From CAZRQL01 sp964602415 (GTDB taxonomy: Bacteria; Bacteroidota; Bacteroidia; Cytophagales; Flammeovirgaceae), in NCBI GenBank assembly GCA_964602415.1, contig CAZRQL010000012.1, forward strand, positions 29,029-93,028: a stretch of DNA of 64,000 nt, in the 5' to 3' direction. A program made the position numbers and the translations under genes. Of this stretch, positions 58,261 through 64,000 are shown piece after piece; the stretch's first letter is position 1; each line of letters begins with the position of its first letter. The notes under the pieces were generated by a model. The model was not told the origin of the DNA and searched no databases. It saw only the letters and a program-made list of their open reading frames with translations.

Positions 58261-59499
58261 ATGAAAGAGCCGGTTATTTATTCCTTCAGCAATGGACTCA
58301 GATTTGTTTATCAACAAGTTAGCCATACAAAAATTTTTCATTGCGGCTATACGCTGGATATAGGCAGCAGAGACGAACCCGCTGATTGGCATGGAATTGC
58401 GCATTTTTGGGAGCATTTGGCTTTTAAGGGAACGGCCAACCGGACGGCTTTTGAGGTCATCAACAGTTTGGACAGTTTGGGCGGCGAACTCAATGCCTAC
58501 ACCACCAAAGAAAAAATTTGCTTTCACGCCTCTGTTCCCGTAAACGCCAGCCGCAAAGCCGTTGAGGTGCTCAGCGACATTGTGTTTTTTTCTATCTTCC
58601 CTCAGTCGGAAATAGAAAAAGAACGGCGGGTGATACTCGAAGAGATGAGCATGTACGAAGAAGACCCTGCCGATATGATTGGGGATGAGTTTGAGGGGCT
58701 TATATTCAAAGATAACGGCTTAGAACACAATATCATGGGCAGTCGAGACTCGGTGGCTTCTCTAAAGCGAGCTGATTTTTTTGATTTTTTGGCTCAAAAC
58801 ATGGACGGCCATAAGATTATACTTTCTGCGATTGGTTCTCAACCCTTTGAGCGGGTTTTGGAAAAAATCGTGATGCCCTGCTTAGAAAAACTACCCCTGC
58901 TGAAAGCCTCAAAAAATGGGAGGTTATCGCCTGACAAACAGCCACAATTCAAAATTGTTAAAAATAAAGACATTCTCCAAGCCCACTGCGTGATAGGGGG
59001 TAGAGCGTACAGTTTTGCAGACCCCAAAAGCATACCTTTTTCTTTGCTTACCAATCTTTTAGGCGGGCCAAGCATGAACTCAAGACTCAATTTGCAGATG
59101 AGAGAAGAGCACGGCTTGGTTTACTCCGTTGAAGCCCAGCATAATACATACAGCAATACCGGCAATTTTATGATACAGTTTGCCTGTGAACCCGCCAATT
59201 TGGAGGCTTGTCAAAATATTGTATATCAAGAACTTGATAGGCTTGTCTGTGTGCCACTGAGCCGAACGGAACTCAAAGCCGCCAAAACCCAACTTAAAGG
59301 GCAATTGCTTATGTCTTCAGAAGCCCATTTGAATGCCATGCAGTTTTTGGGTAAATCTATGCTGGACATGGGCAAAATCGAAACCATACGCGAAGTATTT
59401 GCCCAAATTGACTCAATAAGCAGCGCGGAAATACAAACAATAGCAGAGGAGGTTTTTGCACAAGAAAACCTAAGCCAATTGGTTTATTTACCCGAGTGA
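58261..59499 (+). CDS. M16 (pitrilysin/insulinase) family zinc peptidase
   Basis: A 412-residue peptidase with the inverted zinc motif HxxEH as HFWEH (His48, Glu51, His52) and the downstream ligand glutamate in RRVILEEMSMYEEDPAD (Glu127 or 128). It is a single M16 domain pair of processing-peptidase size. No signal peptide is evident, so a cytoplasmic or non-classically exported enzyme is expected. Family members degrade peptides or process presequences; the substrate is unknown. The C-terminal half with GGPSMNSRLNLQMREEHGLVYS is typical of inactive/partner domains of M16. Alone in its unit. Confidence 0.93.
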   Translation: MKEPVIYSFSNGLRFVYQQVSHTKIFHCGYTLDIGSRDEPADWHGIAHFWEHLAFKGTANRTAFEVINSLDSLGGELNAYTTKEKICFHASVPVNASRKAVEVLSDIVFFSIFPQSEIEKERRVILEEMSMYEEDPADMIGDEFEGLIFKDNGLEHNIMGSRDSVASLKRADFFDFLAQNMDGHKIILSAIGSQPFERVLEKIVMPCLEKLPLLKASKNGRLSPDKQPQFKIVKNKDILQAHCVIGGRAYSFADPKSIPFSLLTNLLGGPSMNSRLNLQMREEHGLVYSVEAQHNTYSNTGNFMIQFACEPANLEACQNIVYQELDRLVCVPLSRTELKAAKTQLKGQLLMSSEAHLNAMQFLGKSMLDMGKIETIREVFAQIDSISSAEIQTIAEEVFAQENLSQLVYLPE

Positions 59500-59547
59500 A
59501 AACAATAAAACCAAGAAAATGCAATGACTCTGCGGAGTCTTTGATTT

Positions 59548-59823
59548 TCAGCGTAATCTATTCTTTAGCAACGTGTAAAGCCTTCTTTTTTCTTCTGTAT
59601 ATTTCTTACTCTGTTTGTACCAAAGGTACGCCACCAGCCCAATCAGGATGTAAGGCATGACAAACAAATACAGGATGCCCGCATTGAGGCCAGCCCCAAA
59701 ATTGCGGGATTGGCCTTCTATGAGGGCTTTTTCTACTGTGGTGCGGCACATGGCGCACTGCGCAATCCCCTCCAAAGAAAACCCTAACAGTATAACAATG
59801 ACAATCAAAAAAATTTTTTTCAT
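59548..59823 (-). CDS. Conserved small membrane protein with CxxC
   Basis: A 91-residue protein with a signal peptide (MKKIFLIVIVILLGFSLEGI), a CAMC motif (QCAMCRTTVEKAL) at the mature start and a C-terminal helix (AGILYLFVMPYILIGLVAYL) with a basic tail. A small Bacteroidota family found near respiratory genes; function not known to me. It begins 3 bases after the DUF420 gene, so the two are in one operon. The CxxC could be a metal or disulfide site. Confidence 0.75.
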   Translation of the reverse strand: MKKIFLIVIVILLGFSLEGIAQCAMCRTTVEKALIEGQSRNFGAGLNAGILYLFVMPYILIGLVAYLWYKQSKKYTEEKRRLYTLLKNRLR

Positions 59824-59826
59824 AAC

Positions 59827-60393
59827 TTATTGATAATAAGGGCTAATCATCATATAAACTACCACACCTGTAACGGCTACGTACAGCCAAACCGGAAAAG
59901 TAAAGCGATTGAGTTTCTTATGTTTTTCAAATTGCTGACTGTAAGCAAAATAAATAGAAAAAAGTACCAATGGAACAACAGCTACCGCCAACAAAATATG
60001 TGAAATTAAAATAATATAGTAAGCGGCTTTGACCCAACCCTCCCCTCCGAAAACGGTGTGGGGGGTAGTGGCGTGATACACCACGTAAGACACTAAAAAA
60101 ACAGACGAAAGAGCAAAGGCGGTCATCATAAAATTCCGGTGCAACTTTCTTTTTTTCAATTTTATAGCTATAAATCCACCCATCAAACACAAAGATGTGG
60201 CACTGTTGAGCATAGCGTTCAGATGGGGCAAAAAGCGGGTGTTGATATCACCAAAAAGCTCTGCCAAAGGCACAAAAAGCAAAATGGCTACTGCAACCGG
60301 TATCAATACCGAAACTATACCTATTATTCTAATAATTAAGGTATTACGATTTTGTTGACTTGGATTGGATTCACTTTTTAAGATAGTTTGCAT
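59827..60393 (-). CDS. DUF420 membrane protein (YozB/CtaM-like)
   Basis: A 188-residue integral membrane protein with five helices matching DUF420. The family's histidines are visible in FLPHLNAMLNS, KLHRNFMMTAF, YVVYHATTPH and ISHILLA. In Bacillus the relative CtaM is needed for cytochrome aa3 oxidase assembly; whether that applies here is inference. Usually linked to cytochrome oxidase genes, which are absent in this window. The -7-like TATTTTTG is present about 19 bases upstream. The small CxxC protein follows by 3 bases. Confidence 0.85.
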   Translation of the reverse strand: MQTILKSESNPSQQNRNTLIIRIIGIVSVLIPVAVAILLFVPLAELFGDINTRFLPHLNAMLNSATSLCLMGGFIAIKLKKRKLHRNFMMTAFALSSVFLVSYVVYHATTPHTVFGGEGWVKAAYYIILISHILLAVAVVPLVLFSIYFAYSQQFEKHKKLNRFTFPVWLYVAVTGVVVYMMISPYYQ

Positions 60394-60548
60394 ATCGTTT
60401 TTATTGATGACGCAAAAATAAAGTGTATCAACTTAATTGCAGACTTTAATCTTGAGAACTTAGATGTGAGATTTATTTTCAAAATAAGTCATTTATTTTT
60501 TGAAGAATCATTTTTTTTCATCAACTTTGTGGCCATTTTTAAAAAGAT

Positions 60549-60836
60549 ATGGCAAACGTAAATTATTTAACACCTGAGAAAAAACAAGCTATATTTGCTC
60601 AATACGGTCACTCAAAATCACAAACCGACACAGGTTCCGCTGAGTCTCAGATAGCTCTTTTGAGCGTAAGAATCACCCGCTTGACAGAACACCTCAAGAC
60701 CGCACACAAAGACAACTCAAGCCGTGCAGGTCTTTTGAAATTGGTTGGCCAACGCCGCAGGCTATTAGACTACCTGTACGCAAAAGACATTATGCGCTAC
60801 CGATCAATTATTAAGGAATTGGGCTTACGCAAATAG
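60549..60836 (+). CDS. rpsO: 30S ribosomal protein uS15
   Basis: A 95-residue small-subunit protein binding the central domain of 16S rRNA early in assembly. DTGSAESQIALLSVRITRLTEHLKTAHKDNSSRAGLL and GQRRRLLDYLYAKD are the standard signature. It precedes pnp, the common rpsO-pnp arrangement, separated by a terminator-like stem-loop. Starts at ATG 60549. Confidence 0.97.
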   Translation: MANVNYLTPEKKQAIFAQYGHSKSQTDTGSAESQIALLSVRITRLTEHLKTAHKDNSSRAGLLKLVGQRRRLLDYLYAKDIMRYRSIIKELGLRK

Positions 60837-60865
60837 TTTATTTTCAATAAAATATTATTTTTAGA

Positions 60866-60896
60866 GGGGAATTGCCAATGCAATTTCCCTTTTTTT
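60866..60896 (+). terminator. Intrinsic terminator/attenuator between rpsO and pnp
   Basis: GGGGAATTGC, loop CAAT, GCAATTTCCC (one G-T wobble) followed by T7. It starts 30 bases after rpsO and 63 bases before the pnp ATG, so it would limit or regulate readthrough. Confidence 0.82.
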
Positions 60897-60958
60897 GTTT
60901 GATTTCAAGTCTAAATTGCCTTAATTGCGGTTTAATCTATCGGGCTAAGCCCCAATTT

Positions 60959-63166
60959 ATGAATATGACAATTCCAGAACCCAAGCGCAAAGATATACTG
61001 CTGCCCGATGGCAGAGTTATGACTCTGGAAACGGGTAAGTTGGCCAGACAGGCCAATGGTTCAGTAGTGCTAAAAATGGGCAAGGCCATGTTGCTTGCCA
61101 CTGTTGTTGCCGATCCTAAGGTTAGAGAAGGGATAGACTTTTTGCCCTTGTCGGTTGATTATCAAGAGAAATTTGCTTCTGCCGGAAGGATTCCGGGCAG
61201 TTTTCAGAAGCGAGAGGGCAGACTAAGCGACTATGAGATACTAATCTCTCGTCTGGTGGATAGGGCTATCCGTCCCATGTTTCCCGATGATTATCACCTT
61301 GATACCCAAATCAATATCTATCTACTCTCTGCGGATGAGAACCTACTGCCTGACTGCTTGACCGGTTTGGCGGCTTCTGCTGCTTTGGCGGTGAGTGACA
61401 TACCTTTCCCCGAACCGATTTCTGAGGTCAGGGTAGCCAAGTTGGGCGATCAGTACCTCATCAACCCGACCATTGAGCAAACTAAAAATTCTGATTTAGA
61501 GCTTATTGTTGCGGCAACTTACGACAACATCCTCATGGTGGAAGGCGAAGCCAACCAAGTCAGTGAAGCAGAAATGCTCGAAGCCCTCAAAGTCGCTCAT
61601 CAGGCCATCAAAACCCACTGTTTGGCTTTGAAAGAGTGGAGGCAAGAAGTGGGTAAGCCCTTTTTTGAATACACTGGAGACCTTGAAGATGAGCAACTTA
61701 AATCACAAGTTTACGAGGCATGCTACCAAAAATTTTATGATATAGCCAAAAAAGGTCTCACCGTTAAATCTGAAAGGTCGCTTCAATTTGGGGCTGTCAA
61801 GGATGAGTTTATTGCATCGCTTCCCCAAGACCATACTTACCCATCAGATTTGATTAAAAGGTACTTAAAATCCTGTGAAAAGAAAGCTGTGCGCGATATG
61901 GTTCTCACTGAAAGGGTACGACTTGACGGGCGCAAACTCGACGAAATCAGGCCAATATGGTGCGAAGTGGACTATTTGCCCTCGGCGCATGGCTCGGCTG
62001 TCTTTACCAGAGGCGAGACCCAATCCCTTACTTCCGTTACCATCGGCACCAAACTCGATGAACAAATCATCGACAACGCCATGGAACTGACTACCAAGCG
62101 GTTCTTGCTTCATTACAATTTTCCTGCTTTTTCGACCGGAGAGGTCAAACCCAATCGCGGCCCCGGTCGGCGTGAAATCGGGCACGGAAACTTGGCTTTC
62201 AGGGCTTTGGCTAAAGTCATGCCCAACGTCCAAGAAAGCCCTTACACCATACGGGTTGTTTCTGATATTTTGGAATCAAACGGCTCATCTTCAATGGCCA
62301 CCGTGTGTGCGGGTTCTTTGGCGCTCATGGATGCGGGGGTTCAAATCTCTGCCGCTGTTTCCGGTATCGCTATGGGTATGATATCTGATGGCGGCAAATA
62401 TGCCATCCTATCCGATATTTTGGGAGATGAAGACCATTTGGGGGATATGGACTTCAAAGTAACAGGCACTGAAAAAGGCATCACCGCCTGCCAGATGGAT
62501 TTGAAAGTGGATGGTCTGACTTATGAGGTACTTGAAGAAGCCCTCCTGCAAGCCAAAGCAGGCAGGATGCACATTTTGGAGATTATGAACAAAGTCATTG
62601 CACAGCCCAACCCTGACTTCAAACCCACTGCTCCGCGCGTGCATGTCATCTTGATTGACAAAGACCAAATTGGGGCTGTTATAGGGCCGGGCGGCAAAAT
62701 AGTGCAAGAAATACAACGAGAAACCAACACCACCATCTCAATAGAAGAAAGTGCCACCAATGGAGTGGTTTCTATTTTCAGCAACAACCAAACCAATCTT
62801 GAAAACGCCATTGCCCGCGTAAAAGCCATCGTTGCCGAGCCGGAGGTCGGTACGGTGTACAACGGCATCGTCAAATCTTTGCAGCCTTACGGGGCTTTTG
62901 TTGAAATATTGAAGGGCAAAGAAGGGCTGCTGCACATCTCGGAGGTAGCTTGGGAAAGACTCGAAACACTTGACGGCATTTTAAAAGAAGGGCAAGAGAT
63001 AGAAGTCAAACTGTTGGATGTTGACAAAAAAACAGGCAAATACAAGCTATCCCGCAAAGTGTTGCTCGAAAAACCCGAAAACTACGTGGAAAGACCACCC
63101 CGCGAAGACCGAGGAGACAGACCGCGTGACGAGCGCAGAGGCAAACCCAATTTTTCAAAGCGTTAA
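60959..63166 (+). CDS. pnp: Polyribonucleotide nucleotidyltransferase (PNPase)
   Basis: A 735-residue 3'-5' phosphorolytic exoribonuclease of mRNA decay. Two RNase PH domains (about 20-240 and 320-560, with FTRGETQSLTSVT and the catalytic DGGKYAILSDILGDEDHLGD) flank a helical linker. A KH domain (VIGPGGKIVQEIQRETNTTI) and an S1 domain (GIVKSLQPYGAFVEILKGKE) follow, with a basic Arg/Asp-rich tail. ATG 60959 (MNMTIPEPKRKDI) is preferred; the frame runs open upstream without conservation. A terminator follows at 63187. Confidence 0.97.
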   Translation: MNMTIPEPKRKDILLPDGRVMTLETGKLARQANGSVVLKMGKAMLLATVVADPKVREGIDFLPLSVDYQEKFASAGRIPGSFQKREGRLSDYEILISRLVDRAIRPMFPDDYHLDTQINIYLLSADENLLPDCLTGLAASAALAVSDIPFPEPISEVRVAKLGDQYLINPTIEQTKNSDLELIVAATYDNILMVEGEANQVSEAEMLEALKVAHQAIKTHCLALKEWRQEVGKPFFEYTGDLEDEQLKSQVYEACYQKFYDIAKKGLTVKSERSLQFGAVKDEFIASLPQDHTYPSDLIKRYLKSCEKKAVRDMVLTERVRLDGRKLDEIRPIWCEVDYLPSAHGSAVFTRGETQSLTSVTIGTKLDEQIIDNAMELTTKRFLLHYNFPAFSTGEVKPNRGPGRREIGHGNLAFRALAKVMPNVQESPYTIRVVSDILESNGSSSMATVCAGSLALMDAGVQISAAVSGIAMGMISDGGKYAILSDILGDEDHLGDMDFKVTGTEKGITACQMDLKVDGLTYEVLEEALLQAKAGRMHILEIMNKVIAQPNPDFKPTAPRVHVILIDKDQIGAVIGPGGKIVQEIQRETNTTISIEESATNGVVSIFSNNQTNLENAIARVKAIVAEPEVGTVYNGIVKSLQPYGAFVEILKGKEGLLHISEVAWERLETLDGILKEGQEIEVKLLDVDKKTGKYKLSRKVLLEKPENYVERPPREDRGDRPRDERRGKPNFSKR

Positions 63167-63186
63167 AAATATTCTTTATCATTAAG

Positions 63187-63211
63187 TTGCCCCACGAGGG
63201 CAATTTTTTTT
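63187..63211 (+). terminator. Intrinsic terminator of pnp
   Basis: TTGCCC, loop CACGA, GGGCAA, then T8, starting 21 bases after the pnp stop. Confidence 0.88.
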
Positions 63212-63420
63212 GATTCACTTAGAGGGCTTCACAACTAAAAAGCTACCCTGCAAATCGGTTTCAAAAACTAATTTTCTGAGTGAATAACCATAACGTATTT
63301 TTTGGCTTAGCTGAAAAATAATTTCACTAAAATTTTTTAGATATTATACAACACTCTTATCTCAAATTTGGTTTTACACTAAGGCATTATTCTTGCTATT
63401 ATGAATTTAAAAATAAATGT

Positions 63421-63819
63421 ATGAAAAAAATAGCTTTCGTTTTGTTGCTTGCCGGTTTATCCGGCTGGGTTTGTGCTCAGGATCAGGCACGCGCTTCACT
63501 TACCGCACCGAAGCTCACATTTACCCAAACCAGTTACAATTTTGGGGTGATTCGTTCGGGTGATAAAGTGAGCCATACATTTGAGTTTGAGAACACCGGC
63601 GAAGAGCCTCTTGTACTCACCAAAGTAGAAACTACCTGCGGATGCACCGCCACTCAATGGACGAGAGAGCCTTTGCAAGCAGGTCAAAAAGGACAAATCA
63701 CGGTTACTTTTGACTCAACAGGCAAAACCGGAAGCCAACTCAAAGTGGTTACAGTGTATTCCAATGCCCTGACACCTATCGAGCGCATTAAGTTTTCCGC
63801 ACAAATTGATTCAAACTGA
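63421..63819 (+). CDS. DUF1573 family secreted protein
   Basis: A 132-residue exported protein with a signal peptide (MKKIAFVLLLAGLSGWVCAQ). A single DUF1573 (Ig-like) domain follows: SYNFGVIRSGDKVSHTFEFEN, then EPLVLTKVETTCGCTATQW with its CGC motif, and GQITVTFDSTGKTGSQ. Abundant in Bacteroidota; function unknown. It lies in its own unit with a terminator on each side. Confidence 0.9.
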   Translation: MKKIAFVLLLAGLSGWVCAQDQARASLTAPKLTFTQTSYNFGVIRSGDKVSHTFEFENTGEEPLVLTKVETTCGCTATQWTREPLQAGQKGQITVTFDSTGKTGSQLKVVTVYSNALTPIERIKFSAQIDSN

Positions 63820-63842
63820 ACTTTTTACCTCCCGTATTTTAA

Positions 63843-63866
63843 AGTCCCTCGAAAGAGGGATTTTTT
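63843..63866 (+). terminator. Intrinsic terminator of the DUF1573 gene
   Basis: TCCCTC, tetraloop GAAA, GAGGGA, then T6, 25 bases after the stop codon. Confidence 0.88.
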
Positions 63867-63939
63867 GTTTTGTGGCAGGCGGCAACAATCAGGCGGTTAA
63901 TTCAATTAAACTTTATTATGAAAGGGGGCTTGAGAATTG

Positions 63940-64000
63940 ATGAGTCACCTACTCGAAAGCGGCACCAACCTACTTTATGCTACATACAAGCACTACTCGG
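63940..64000 (+). CDS. Start of an unidentified gene, cut by the window
   Basis: ATG 63940 opens a frame reading MSHLLESGTNLLYATYKHYS to the window end, with ordinary protein composition. Another ATG at 63918 is open in a different frame. Too short to assign a family. The intergenic part (63867-63939) shows nothing else. Confidence 0.35.
   Translation, partial: MSHLLESGTNLLYATYKHYS

Overview
The window looks like the chromosome of a Bacteroidota bacterium, most likely of the Cytophagia/Cytophagales type. Supporting signs are a giant NHL-repeat protein with a type IX secretion C-terminal signal, lineage-typical families (GWxTD, DUF349, DUF3822, DUF3098, DUF420, DUF1573, TIGR02757), bacillithiol genes (bshA, ytxJ), many promoters fitting the Bacteroidota pattern TTG-N18..20-TAnnTTTG, and very few Shine-Dalgarno-like leaders. 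GTG or TTG starts are frequent (fusA, the amidase, the Ppx gene, coaD and the DUF3822 gene). I saw no rRNA or tRNA gene, CRISPR array, intact insertion sequence or prophage. It is mainly a housekeeping stretch with short gene-poor islands. The species was not identified.

Layout: 1-2.2 kb holds the 3' end of prfA, a CruF-like carotenoid gene and a fatty-acid desaturase. 2.3-10.4 kb holds a DUF349 protein, YqgE, purD, a flippase-like membrane protein, a Ppx/GppA phosphatase, a glutathione-peroxidase lipoprotein and a solitary nuoD. 10.4-14.9 kb is a leftward unit (GWxTD protein, pdxA, SUI1/YciH, Na+/Ca2+ exchanger, EamA transporter). Its start codon overlaps that of a rightward unit (14.9-22.7 kb: TIGR02757 protein, rlmD, an HBM-HAMP-GAF-PP2C sensor phosphatase, a small membrane protein, DUF3822, coaD, fabD). 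22.9-27.5 kb is one 1.5k-residue secreted NHL protein built from three repeats of a roughly 460-residue module.

27.5-31.4 kb carries the str operon rpsL-rpsG-fusA-rpsJ, which stops at a strong terminator right after rpsJ instead of running on into the S10 operon. 31.5-35 kb: holin-like protein, cell-wall amidase with a small overlapping upstream ORF, NhaC, SufE. 35-43 kb: universal stress protein, tsaB, folB, a sensor truncated after its second membrane helix, ccmB, asparaginase with DUF3098, a STAS protein, a c-type cytochrome lipoprotein, YceI, and the bacillithiol pair. 43-49.3 kb: a complete RND efflux operon behind a small hypothetical gene. 49.5-56.4 kb: SRPBCC protein, YceI with an outer-membrane protein, an ECF sigma/anti-sigma pair, a PfkB kinase, gltX, purK, DUF2834. 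56.4-58.2 kb is a gene-poor island with small secreted and six-cysteine proteins and repeats. 58.2-64 kb: M16 peptidase, DUF420 pair, rpsO-pnp, DUF1573, and a gene start at the edge.

Most notable are long homopolymers at positions where slippage would change expression: A15 inside the sensor phosphatase gene, where a change of one base either way ends translation before the phosphatase domain; A10 in the spacer of a well-formed promoter ahead of the RND operon; T17 at the start of the NHL gene; and G9 inside yqgE. Others are two neighbouring six-cysteine cassettes of unknown family, a sensor module that has lost its output domain, a candidate 35-residue membrane protein overlapping the amidase start, and a dispersed repeat present in two copies.
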